This document shows positions 39,478 to 50,056 of a stretch of DNA of 64,000 nt, piece by piece. The DNA comes from Synaphobranchus kaupii. Taxonomy: Eukaryota > Chordata > Actinopteri > Anguilliformes > Synaphobranchidae. Position 1 is the first letter of the stretch; the number at the start of each line of letters is the position of its first letter. The stretch covers positions 21,029,091 through 21,093,090 of the forward strand of contig CM056376.1 of assembly GCA_029718625.1 (NCBI GenBank), written 5' to 3'. The notes under the pieces were generated by a model that was not told the origin of the DNA, ran no database searches, and saw only the letters and a list, made by a program, of their open reading frames with translations. The translations under genes were made by a program, and so were the position numbers.

Positions 39478-39855
39478 AAAAAGTCTGCCAGTCTGCAAAT
39501 AACAGGATTCCTAAATGCTATATGCAAATCCCATATGCAAAAGGTCTATAAAAATATTTTAAAAATCACATATGCCATATACAAAACTTAAATAAAATAA
39601 ATATGTAGTAGAGAGCTAGCATATACATTTCTTGCTAAAAATTAAATAGTTCCCTAATACATGGTACTCCTTATAAAAAAAACATTGTATAAGAATTGTA
39701 TAGAAATATATAATATAATAGGCTACTAATCAACATTTCCTTTTTATAAAAACTTTGCAAGTATGATCATATATGATTTTTACAGACCTTTTGCATATGG
39801 GATTACCTTCGTAAGCATTTAGGATCCTGATATTTGCAGACTGGCAGACTTTTTT
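39478..39855. mobile_element. Hairpin MITE nested in the left arm
   Basis: Ends AAAAAGTCTGCCAGTCTGCA and its complement, with further pairing of CATATGCAAAAGGTCTATAA with the right side (arms roughly 39478-39560 and 39765-39855). The same insertion is at the mirror position in the right arm. Confidence 0.8.
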
Positions 39856-39909
39856 TTGTTGTTGGTAGACAGCAGATATAGAATGTACAAAATACGCACT
39901 GTTGTTATT

Positions 39910-39910
<1 letters not shown>

Positions 39911-39948
<38 letters not shown>
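39911..39948. repeat. (ATA/AAT)n microsatellite, left arm
   Basis: About 38 bp of trinucleotide repeat, mirrored at 46088-46129. Confidence 0.95.
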
Positions 39949-39949
<1 letters not shown>

Positions 39950-40439
39950 CAATTTTATTTAAAGCTTTTTTTTACAGCAAAATCCTATTACACAGTTAAA
40001 GTAAAATATATAAAAACAATGGATAAATAAAACAAAAGACTAAAATGAACATGAAAAATATTCTCAAATCCAGAAGCTTGAGAAGCAATGCAATAATAAT
40101 GGTATATAATGTAAGGAAGACTTAAAATTCAGTAATTAGACTATCAGTTTCCTTTTCAATTTAGAATTAAACAAATTTTGTAGGCTGATAACCACAATGA
40201 TAATTTTCCATGCCAAATAAGCGTTCATGCACGGCTCTCAAGCCTACAATACTTCGGCATAACCAGCAGGTAATGTGCGTATGTCAAGTGAAGACCTGAC
40301 GTGGAGCTACGACCATTTCCACGGTCAAATGGAGTCACGTTGAAATTTTATAAATCACTACTTTGTCGTGATTTTTTACGTACGCCACACGTAAGATCAA
40401 ATTTGATCAAAAGTACTTTTTATAAATGAGGCCCCTGGT

Positions 40440-40522
40440 CTTGGCCCTTCTGCCCTTCTGACCATCTTCTGGCATAGACTCAAGACTCGCCTGTTTAGAT
40501 TGCATCTTTGCTTCCTGAATTA
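40440..40522 (+). pseudogene. LINE ORF2 C-terminal remnant (left arm)
   Basis: The frame ends in a Trp-His-Arg-Leu-Lys-Thr-Arg-Leu-Phe-type C-terminus and a stop, like the end of L2/CR1-group reverse-transcriptase ORFs in fish. It precedes the larger LINE piece at 40733 in the same orientation, so two 3' ends of related elements lie in tandem. It begins just after TATAAATGAGGCCCCTGG, a fish MITE-type terminus. Confidence 0.5.
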
Positions 40523-40732
40523 ATTGTTAGCATGCAAGTCTTGCTTTTTGTAATAGCATTTTAGGGGCATTGTTAACAGTGATTTATACATCAACACTTG
40601 CCATGTTACTGACATTTTAGTTAATGTATTATTTAGACTTGTACTGTTTTTTTTGTTCAGTATACCATTGTTTTTTTATTGGACATTTCTCTTATATAGC
40701 AGTATTTCTCATTCCCCCCTCTACCTAACAGG

Positions 40733-41590
40733 TCAAGGAGAGGATATCAGCCTGCCTGGCTGACATTTCTATGTGGATGGCTACTCATCACCTGAAGCTC
40801 AACCTTCACAATACGGAACTGCGCTTCATACCTCACAGGACCTCCCCACTGCAAGCCCTCTCCATCACCGTCGACGGTACTATGGTGGCTGCCTCCCGCT
40901 CTGCAAGGAACCTGGGGATGGTCCTGGATGACCAGCTGGACTTCATGGAGCACATCAGGGCAACAGCACGGTCCTGCAGGTTCCTCCTGTACAACATCAG
41001 GAGGATTCGACCATACCTGACCACCTACTCGACCCAGCTTCTCGTCCAGACCATGGTTATCTCACGCCTGGATTACTCCCCCCAAAGTTTTCACACATCA
41101 CCCCCCTGCTGAGGTCAGTCTACTGGCTGCCGGTTGCCGCCAGGATCAGGTTCAAAGTTCTGACCCTGGCCTACGCTGCAGCCAAAAGGACAAGCCCTTC
41201 CTACCTGCAAGACATAATACAACACTAAACTCCAGCTCGACCACTTCGCTCTGCTCGTTCGGACTGCGGAGCTTCTCCACCCTAGCTCCCCAGTGGTGGA
41301 ACAAACTCTTCACTCCTCTACGTTTTGATCAAACACTGCCTGCACACCTCTTCAGAAACTCACCTTGACTGTTTTTCACTTGTTTCCTGTTCCTTAATTC
41401 TTTGTTGATTTTATAGTTTATAATGTCTTGTTATCTTAGCCATAGCTTACTGTGTACTATACTCAATGTTCATGACTATGGATAGCTGCTATGTTATGAT
41501 AAGAAATTAGCTCTATCTGAACTGATGTCATTGACCATCGGTATGGACTTATTGTGCGTCGCTTTGGATAAAAGCATCTGCCAAATGAAT
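40733..41590 (+). pseudogene. L2/CR1-type LINE 3' fragment, reverse-transcriptase C-terminus (left arm)
   Basis: A 113-codon frame (40771-41112) shows the WMATHHLKLN, TELRFIP, SARNLGMVLDDQL, RSCRFLLYNIRRIRPYLT and LVISRLDYS blocks typical of the C-terminal half of reverse transcriptase in fish L2-like LINEs. After LDYS about 40 family-typical residues are missing and the frame shifts: 41086-41229 encodes FSHITPLLRSVYWLPVAARI and continues to a stop. Downstream, 41281-41365 resembles the C-terminal APQWWNKLF region. The tail GCTTTGGATAAAAGCATCTG and CCAAATGAATGTAATG is the usual 3' end of such elements. It is 5'-truncated, internally deleted and inactive. Confidence 0.85.
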
Positions 41591-41607
41591 GTAATGTAAA
41601 TAAAGTT

Positions 41608-41687
41608 TATTATTATTATTATTTTATGCAAACTTATGCACTTTTTGCCTTGTGAGTCGCTCTGTATAAGCGCATCTGCCAAATGAA
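41608..41687. repeat. Short (TTA)n tract plus second LINE-type 3' tail
   Basis: A 17-bp TTA tract (41608-41624) is followed by CGCTCTGTATAAGCGCATCT and GCCAAATGAATAAATG, a second copy of the L2-type 3' tail. The matching tract in the right arm is about 41 bp, which accounts for most of the length difference between arms. Confidence 0.75.
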
Positions 41688-42508
41688 TAAATGTCTGTAT
41701 TGATACACTTCTGTAATGTGATGGACCCTTTCTAGATTAAATAAGCTAAATGTCCAGCTAATAAAAGCTTGAAGACGCTGAAGTTCAATACGTCTCTGAG
41801 TGAATTAATACAAAATTTATTTTACAGTGCATTGTGTACACTATATATTGATGTATTGTAAATTATCTCTTCTCTTTCAAAACCTGATTGCCAATATACG
41901 GCATATAGTAATAATGTTTATCATTTTAGTCATATAAAGGTTTGAAATTGTATATACCACAACATCTGATATTGATTACAATGAAAACACCAATTTAAAA
42001 TGGGTGGAAAATTATTTTTATATAATTACGAAATTATAAAATCCCAGATCATGGGATAGACTACATTAAAAACATTTTTTTTAAAATATATATATTTTTT
42101 ACATACAGCTGACACCCTTGTCATTTTTATGTATTTAAAGGGAATGCTTTCATTACTACAAAGCTTTCACACTCGGCTACTACATGCTGTTCACTACTGT
42201 CTGCTTATTAATTATCAACCTGCTGGATTTGGAAAGCATTATAAATGTCTAGAAGTAGCTAAGATAATTATCTAAGTATTAAAAGTTGGGTTCATGTGAG
42301 TAGCGTGATCCCATTCACAATAAACGGAGGGCATCTTCGTGTGTGTTGTATCAAGCGGAACTACATTTCGGCGCCATTTTATTGCTTCGCGCTAAGGAAA
42401 GTCTTGCTGGGAATTGTAGTTTTCTGTGCAAATGTATTCCCTATATACGTAATTATCTAGGAATTGCTAATGTATTATCTAGCTAGCAAGCCAGTTATGC
42501 TAGCTACG

Positions 42509-43507
42509 CTAGATACTGCAATTTTCTGGCATGTTGACCACCCTGACATGGATTAATTAGAATATAAATATACCCAAATTGTAAACTATGAAATTAAATA
42601 CAAGAGCTATGGAAGGGTCAAAGGTCACAACAGTAGGATTAGGGTTATGGGTTCCTTAAAATCTAGAGGCTTGAAATTCGGAACTATTAATATATCCATG
42701 GCCTACATTGCATAAGCAAAAGAACAGACCCCTAGCACACATAGACGCTCTATAGCACCACCTACAAATCTCAATTTTTTAAAAACTTTGACTCCTCCTA
42801 CCTGAAGCACAAAGGCAGCCAAGCATCCCAAATTTAGTATACAAGGACAACTCAGCACCCCCTGTGACATATATATTTACATGTAAGCATAAATTAAACT
42901 TGTCCTAATTAATTTGACTAATGATGAAAAATAGATCTATGAAGGCTGTTAGAATGTTCATAGGTCATTTTGGGTTACTGCTGAACACTGCACTCAGCTT
43001 CCCAAAATCGTAGAAGCATGACATTTTGCTAACTGAGTCTCATCAGGGCCTCTAGCATGTACACCAAAAATTAGACCCCTAGCATGAACACAGACTCTGT
43101 AGCGCCCCCTTGAAAATGTGATTTTTGAACATTTTGGGCACTCGCCATTTGTACACCGAATGATGTATCATGCTGAAATGTCGGAATCTAGACCACCTCT
43201 AGACAAACTACAAATAATATCAGAACCAGATCTCTAGCTACAAAAAAAAAGTGCAGTATATGCTTTCAACAGGGGGCGCCACTTAAATTTCAGAATTAAT
43301 GTACAACACTTTCCGAGGTGATTCTTAGGATCAAGCCGAGTCAGAAAACATCAGTCATAAGAACATTTCAGTAAAAAAGACAATATAGGACTGCCATCTA
43401 CCTTTGACTATTAATATTAATATTAAGCTATTAATAATGAAAATGTATATCCTGTCTACCAGCAGCTAAAACAGGCGTAGCTAGCTAGGTACCTAGATCT
43501 GGTTGAA
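42509..43507. other. Unique spacer of the giant palindrome
   Basis: About 999 bp not shared between the arms. It contains several GCRCCMCCT-type motifs: TATAGCACCACCT near 42753, AGCACCCCCTGTG near 42857, TAGCGCCCCCTTG near 43100 and AGGGGGCGCCACTT near 43272. TAGCGCCCCCT-containing repeats are common in fish genomes. No reading frame of note. Confidence 0.7.
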
Positions 43508-44389
43508 CGTAGCTAGCATAACTGGCTTGCTAGGTAGATAATACAATAGCAATTCCTAGATAATTACGTATACAGGGAATATATTTGTAAAAAAAAAACT
43601 ACAATTCCCAGTAATACTTTCCTTAGCGCAAAGCAATAAAATGGCGCCGAAATGTAGTTTGATACAACCGTAAACACACACGAAGATGCCCTCCGTTTAT
43701 TGCGAATGGGACCACGCTACTCACATGAACCCAACTTTTAATACTTAGATAATTATCTTAGCTACTTTCCAAAGTAGCTTTCCAAATCCAGCAGGTTGAT
43801 AATTAATAAGCAGACAGTAGTGAACAGCATGCAGTAGCCTAGTGTGAAAGCTTTGTAGGAATGAAAGCATTCCCTTTAAATACATAAAAATGACAAGGGT
43901 GTCAGCTGTATGTAAAAAAAATATATATTTAAAAAAGAAAATTGTTAATGTAGTCTATCCTATGATCTGAGATTTTATTGGTAATTATATAAAAATAATT
44001 TTCTACCCATTTTAAATTGGTGTTTTCATTGTAATCAATATCAGATGTTGTGGTATATACAATTTCTAACTTTTATATGACTAAAATGATAAACATTATT
44101 ATTACTATATGCTGTATATTGGCCATCAGGTTTTGAAAGAGAAGAGATAATTTACAATACATCAATATATGGTGTACACAATGCACTGTCAAATAAATTT
44201 TGTATTAATTCACTCAGAGACGTATTGAACTTCAGTGTCTTCAAGCTTTTATTAGCTGGACATTTAGTTTATTTAATCTAGAAAGGGTCCATCACATTAC
44301 AGAAGTGTATCAATACAGACATTTATTCATTTGGCAGATGCGCTTATACAGAGTGACTTACAAGGCAAAAAGTGCATAAGTTTGCATAA

Positions 44390-44390
<1 letters not shown>

Positions 44391-44430
<40 letters not shown>
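44391..44430. repeat. (TAA)n microsatellite, right arm inner
   Basis: About 40 bp of TAA units at the position where the left arm has only 17 bp. Confidence 0.95.
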
Positions 44431-44431
<1 letters not shown>

Positions 44432-44446
44432 CTTTATTTACATTAC

Positions 44447-45305
44447 ATTCATTTGGCAGATGCTTTTATCCAAAGCGACGCACAATAAGTGCATACCGAT
44501 GGTCAATGACATCAGTTCAGATAGAGCTAATTTCTTATCATAACATAGCAGCTATCCATAGTCATGAACATTGAGTATAGTACACAGTAAGCTATGGCTA
44601 AGATAACAAGACATTATAAACTATAAAATCAACAAAGAATTAAGGAACAGGAAACAAGCGAAAAACAGTCAAGGTGAGTTTCTGAAGAGGTGTGCAGGCA
44701 GTGTTTGATCAAAACGTAGAGGAGTGAAGAGTTTGTTCCACCACTGGGGAGCTAGGGTGGAGAAGCTCCGCAGTCCGAACGAGCAGAGCGAAGTGGTCGA
44801 GCTGGAGTTTAGTGTTGTATTATGTCTTGCAGGTAGGAAGGGCTTGTCCTTTTGGCTGCAGCGTAGGCCAGGGTCAGAACTTTGAACCTGATCCTGGCGG
44901 CAACCGGCAGCCAGTAGACTGACCTCAGCAGGGGGGTGATGTGTGAAAACTTTGGGGGGAGTAATCCAGGCGTGAGATAACCATGGTCTGGACGAGAAGC
45001 TGGGTCGAGTAGGTGGTCAGGTATGGTCGAATCCTCCTGATGTTGTACAGGAGGAACCTGCAGGACCGTGCTGTTGCCCTGATGTGCTCCATGAAGTCCA
45101 GCTGGTCATCCAGGACCATCCCCAGGTTCCTTGCAGAGCGGGAGGCAGCCACCATAGTACCGTCGACGGTGATGGAGAGGGCTTGCAGTGGGGAGGTCCT
45201 GTGAGGTATGAAGCGCAGTTCCGTATTGTGAAGGTTGAGCTTCAGGTGATGAGTAGCCATCCACATAGAAATGTCAGCCAGGCAGGCTGATATCCTCTCC
45301 TTGAC
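44447..45305 (-). pseudogene. L2/CR1-type LINE 3' fragment (right arm)
   Basis: Mirror copy of the left-arm LINE piece. The 113-codon frame (44925-45266, minus) has the same protein sequence and the same internal deletion and frameshift. This shows the decay happened before the arms became copies of one another, or was spread by conversion. Confidence 0.85.
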
Positions 45306-45514
45306 CTGTTAGGTAGAGGGGGGAATGAGAAATACTGCTATATAAGAGAAATGTCCAATAAAAAAACAATGGTATACTGAAAAAAAAAACAGTACAAGTC
45401 TAAATAATACATTAACTAAAATGTCAGTAACATGGCAAGTGTTGATGTATAAATCACTGTTAACAATGCCCCTAAAATGCTATTACAAAAAGCAAGACTT
45501 GCATGCTAACAATT

Positions 45515-45597
45515 AATTCAGGAAGCAAAGATGCAATCTAAACAGGCGAGTCTTGAGTCTATGCCAGAAGATGGTCAGAAGGGCAGAAGGGCCAAGA
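45515..45597 (-). pseudogene. LINE ORF2 C-terminal remnant (right arm)
   Basis: Mirror copy of the remnant at 40440-40522. Confidence 0.5.
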
Positions 45598-46086
45598 CCA
45601 GGGGCCTCATTTATAAAAAGTACTTTTGATCAAATTTGATCTTACGTGTGGCGTACGTAAAAAATCACGACAAAGTAGTGATTTATAAAATTTCAACGTG
45701 ACTCCATTTGACCGTGGAAATGGTCGTAGCTCCACGTCAGGTCTTCACTTGACATACGCACATTACCTGCTGGTTATGCCGAAGTATTGTAGGCTTGAGA
45801 GCCGTGCATGAACGCTTATTTGGCATGGAAAATTATCATTGTGGTTATCAGCCTACAAAATTTGTTTAATTCTAAATTGAAAAGGAAACTGATAGTCTAA
45901 TTACTGAATTTTAAGTCTTCCTTACATTATATACCATTATTATTGCATTGCTTCTCAAGCTTCTGGATTTGAGAATATTTTTCATGTTCATTTTAGTCTT
46001 TTGTTTTATTTATCCATTGTTTTTATATATTTTACTTTAACTGTGTAATAGGATTTTGCTGTAAAAAAAAGCTTTAAATAAAATTG

Positions 46087-46087
<1 letters not shown>

Positions 46088-46129
<42 letters not shown>
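46088..46129. repeat. (ATT)n microsatellite, right arm outer
   Basis: Mirror of the tract at 39911-39948, slightly longer. Confidence 0.95.
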
Positions 46130-46183
46130 AATAACAACAGTGCGTATTTTGTACATTCTATATCTGCTGTCTACCAACAACAA

Positions 46184-46561
46184 AAAAAAGTCTGCCAGTC
46201 TGCAAATATCAGGATCCTAAATGCTTACGAAGGTAATCCCATATGCAAAAGGTCTGTAAAAATCATATATGATCATACTTGCAAAGTTTTTATAAAAAGG
46301 AAATGTTGATTAGTAGCCTATTATATTATATATTTCTATACAATTCTTATACAATGTTTTTTTTATAAGGAGTACCATGTATTAGGGAACTATTTAATTT
46401 TTAGCAAGAAATGTATATGCTAGCTCTCTACTACATATTTATTTTATTTAAGTTTTGTATATGGCATATGTGATTTTTAAAATATTTTTATAGACCTTTT
46501 GCATATGGGATTTGCATATAGCATTTAGGAATCCTGTTATTTGCAGACTGGCAGACTTTTT
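46184..46561. mobile_element. Hairpin MITE nested in the right arm
   Basis: Mirror copy of the element at 39478-39855, with the same ends. Confidence 0.8.
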
Positions 46562-47407
46562 GTTTTTGTTGGTTTTATGAATGAAAGTTCAACCATCGAG
46601 ATAAAAAAAAAACTGGAGGCAGCTTCCGCTTACCAGTTCCATGGATTCCCATGGGAGCTGCTCATTCAACCCGTCACGTCTCTGCAGTCTATGGGCAATA
46701 CACACAGACAGCGCACAGAATCATGGGAATCGCAGTTCATTACAGAAGTTAACGGGGAGACGCGGTTGTTTCCATTACAGATATGCTCGGTTTTCTCATG
46801 TTATACGTCTCAAAAGAACCGAAAACGACACGCTCTGATGCCTAGTTCACAAGCTAAATCCATTAATAATCATATTGCAGCCTATGCAGTATGTACTGAT
46901 CTGAACAGACCTAGCTAACTTCAGCTAGTTTAATACAAGCAATAGCCTACAAGACTAGCCTATAAATTGCAACCCACACAGATAAAGCAGAGACGAAGAA
47001 GCTCGAGAATTATACATCATATTGCATTAAAATGCAATTACAAAATAAGAAAGGTATTCTATGAATGTACTATAACTATAAGTATAAACTATAAGTACAA
47101 TACCGGCAGCTTACCCATTCGCTTTATTTGACCGTGAAATAAAAATGGTGGATCTCCGTTTTGTCTCGTAATTCATCGGAGAAAATCGTAAAGTCACGTG
47201 GTGTGCAATCGCTAATTCGTAAAATAAGTACGAATTTTCGGGACTGGAATTTCGTAGAATAGATACGAATGGGCTGTGAGACCAGGTTGGCATGGATGGT
47301 TGCACACATTAGACATTACATACCCATAAGAAGCCTATTTGATTCAATGAGACTTTCTGTAAATACCTAAAGTCAAATGCTGTTACTGGCTCCATTGTGA
47401 TCAGCAT

Positions 47408-47664
47408 TATATCGACAGCCTCATAACAAAAGTGCCTAAGTCATTTTTTTGTAGTTTTGAGAAAAGGGCAAAAAACTGCTGCAATTCTACGTCAATGAGT
47501 ATTTATTAACTCTTTCTTAGAGTGGTTCAGGACGTGCACAGCGACCTGCAGTGACTTGAGCATTTTTACACTGTTGACGAATGATAAATCAAGTGATTTA
47601 GGCAGAAAATCTCAAAATGTCCAAAAAATGACTTAGGCACTTTTGTTATGAGGCTGTCGATATA
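47408..47664. mobile_element. 257-bp mariner-like MITE
   Basis: The ends are TATATCGACAGCCTCATAAC and its exact complement; the repeat continues through AAAAGTGCCTAAGTCATTTT, giving about 40 bp of perfect pairing. TA-rich ends suggest a Tc1/mariner-type TA target. It lies only 120 bp outside the giant palindrome. Confidence 0.85.
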
Positions 47665-47723
47665 GTACTTGTGATGATAGGCATATGATCCTCTTGCTGT
47701 TGCCCGTGCCTTCTTTCCAAATG

Positions 47724-47761
47724 TGCACACGCACACACACATACACACGCACACACGCACG

Positions 47762-47795
<34 letters not shown>
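47724..47795. repeat. (CA)n microsatellite, interrupted
   Basis: CA units with GCAC and ATAC interruptions. Open frames on both strands here are translations of the repeat. Confidence 0.93.
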
Positions 47796-47798
<3 letters not shown>

Positions 47799-49530
47799 TT
47801 TCTCCTCTCTCTCTTCCACTTGACTCATTGCACTGCGCTCCTCAGGATAATGCACTGTGAATGTTAATTAGCTTTCTTTCACTTGTCAATTTAGGGAGAC
47901 AGACAGCCACAACTAGCAGTACTGCAAATTACTGAAAATCTTCACACTTTTTAATTGCCTTTTCAAAAGATTGCTTTTGTCCATATCTTCACAGCGACAT
48001 ATGGGTGTAAAGCACTTTTAATGTTTTAAAATCGACTTGTACAAGACAGTCAATTTGCATGAAGTTGCCATACTGAAAGCCAAAGGAAGATTCATATCAT
48101 CATATCACTTGCAGAACTTTGTCTTTTCCTTTTTTAAGCCTGTACTCATTTGTCTGAAATGCAAACACTAACATTCATCATTCTATAATTTCAATAAATT
48201 AACTGAACCAAAATCAATTGTGTATCACGCAAATTCGGGAAAGAGACCATCTTGATAAAATTATCAATGTCTATTTTTCATTTTTGAGTTGCTCATATTT
48301 GCCTGACATCAATGTGGGTGTTTAAACAGGAGTTCTTGAATCACATTTAATCTCATTACTTATCTGCATCTACAAAAAGCTGTAATGCATACAGTAAAAT
48401 ACACAAAACACTAAAGATAACAAAGGTAAGTAAAATGATCAAAACACAACTGAACATGAAGCAAGATGACGATCCGTACAGCAGTGTAATCAACGTCTAT
48501 CAAATTTCAGAGAACACAAGCCTTTGCTCAAACTGGCCAATTAATTATAAGTGTCTGAGTGTCAAAATGTTGCCAAATCGCAGCAGAGAGCGACCAGTTG
48601 GAGTATCTCTCAAGCCCAGAAATGCCCTTTTATAAATCTGCTGCTTGGCACATGCAACATATGCCTTCTTGAAGCCTGACAGCTCCCAGCAAGGGGAGAA
48701 AAACTCATAAAGCCACTTTGATGGATTTATCATCCCTTTATTCAGTGCATCCGACAATCGATCTCCACGGCGCGCTGCCGGAATGGAGATCCCATTTACA
48801 ACTTGTTTCTGCCGTTGTCACCGCAGCCTCCTATTCTCTTGCAGGTTTTCTTCCTCTTTCTGACGTGTCACTCTGCCAATCAATCCACAAAAAATACTAG
48901 CAGTCCACAAACCCGCCGTATTCCTGGAGGCCGTGGATTAATCATCGCTGCAAATAAAAGCCACATTGCCCACGCCGACGACAACGGCACCGTTAAAGTA
49001 CCGTAATAATACAAAATTCTGCCACGCGTCACGCAAATCGTCTTAGAACCTTAATGAAGCGTGAGTCATTGGCATCGCGAAATATCTTTAAAAATAATCC
49101 GCATGCATTTGAGCTGGAGGTTTGCCCAAAGGGTTGACCTTAAAGTCACGTGAAATCATGTGCTCTGTCACGATTGAGGATCACGCTTTGTTGTACATAA
49201 TGTGCATTATCTCATCCTTCACGAGGCATTGCATAGGCTTTGGAAAGATTCATGAAGATGTTATAGCATGTTAATGATGGTATTATACGTGGTCTGTGAA
49301 AGCTCCAGGCCAATACGCTTTGTGTAAAGAGTGACCTAAAAATGTTTTGTCTTATTGGGTACAGCTGAGTTAATCACAAAGGAAGGAACTCCAGAGAAAA
49401 TCTAGAAGGAAGTTTACTGTATTGCAGTTCACACCACAAAATAAATTAATAAAGTACAAGATAATTGACTTAGGATCAGATGCAGGCAAGCAGGCACTGC
49501 TCTGCAGGGTAAACTGTTACTGTTTCTGCT
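47796..49530. promoter_or_regulatory. Non-coding DNA with a possible conserved block at 48540-49150
   Basis: No gene recognised. From about 48540 to 49150 the sequence is balanced and repeat-free. It carries GATTAATCATCGCTGCAAAT near 48937 and CTTAATGAAGCG near 49051, resembling developmental enhancer sequence. Weakly supported without alignment. Confidence 0.3.
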
Positions 49531-50056
49531 ACACGTTCTCACTCCCAACTCGTCAACATACGGATGCTTGGTCAGGACCCCTTGTCGTCACTTTCCAACG
49601 CACTGGGTACCCCTATCGCGTCATTTTTCTACGTGCAGGGTAGTGGGATAGACGTTCGTGGAAGGTTGATGCTAGATTGGATAGCCTGGAGGGACCTGGA
49701 CGGGACCCTGGGACACTATCTTAATAGTTCGGGCATGAGCCCGAGTTACGAGAACTCCTGTGAGGTTATGTTTATGGGTTGGGCGGGACCCTGGGACACT
49801 ATCTTTTAAAAAAATGTATTTTATTATTTTTTTATTTCAAAATTGTTGGTTAGGGGTTGGGAAAAGGTTAATGCTAGATTAACAACCAATCACAGCAAGT
49901 CCCTCCCAGGGTCCCACCCAACCTTCCATGAAAGTCTATCAGACTACCCTGCACGTAGAAAAACGATGCTATAGGGGTACCCAGTGCATTGAAAAGTGAC
50001 GACAAGGGGTCCAGACCAAGCGTCCATATGTTCACGAGTTGGGAGTGAGAACGTGT
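49531..50056. mobile_element. 526-bp DNA element with ~120-bp terminal inverted repeats
   Basis: The left end ACACGTTCTCACTCCCAACT pairs with the right end AGTTGGGAGTGAGAACGTGT. Pairing continues with small differences to CTACGTGCAGGGTAGT / ACTACCCTGCACGTAG. The interior contains a 22-bp direct repeat (CGGGACCCTGGGACACTATC and two more bases) at 49701 and 49784. No clear target duplication, so the superfamily is unassigned. Confidence 0.85.

Larger units (their letters stand above)
38751..42508 (+). repeat. Left arm of the giant palindrome
   Basis: Pairs with 43508-47288. The outer part to about 41600 differs from its partner at only a few sites: the 113-codon LINE frame is identical at protein level, and a 380-bp stretch at 39121-39498 has about three changes. 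From about 41640 inward, differences rise to several per 100 bp. Confidence 0.92.
38751..47288. mobile_element. Giant 8.5-kb palindromic element with two ~3.77-kb arms
   Basis: The left arm 38751-42508 and right arm 43508-47288 are reverse complements around a ~999-bp spacer. The ends are AACCTGGTCTCACAGCCCAT and its complement. Outside lie TGCATGGAC (38742-38750) and GGCATGGAT (47289-47297), matching at 7 of 9 positions, so a decayed 9-bp target duplication is plausible; 9-bp duplications with long terminal repeats are known in Mutator-like elements. Each arm holds a nested hairpin MITE, two LINE 3' pieces and two ATT microsatellites. No transposase is visible. Alternatives are an inverted genomic duplication or an assembly artefact; the latter is less likely because arm identity is not uniform. 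Confidence 0.88.
43508..47288 (-). repeat. Right arm of the giant palindrome
   Basis: Reverse complement of the left arm with the same internal order. It starts at ACGTAGCTAGCATAACTGGC, pairing with the left arm's inner edge, and ends GTGAGACCAGGTT. Confidence 0.92.

Noticed and set aside
39121..39498. 125-codon frame present in both palindrome arms (also 46541-46918)
   Set aside because: The apparent conservation follows from the arms being copies of each other; the translation matches no known domain.
38751..47288. Palindrome as a long-read hairpin artefact
   Set aside because: An artefact would give arms identical up to read error and a spacer-less centre. Here there is a ~1-kb unique spacer, uneven divergence, microsatellite length differences and a possible target duplication. 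Raw reads would still be needed for certainty.
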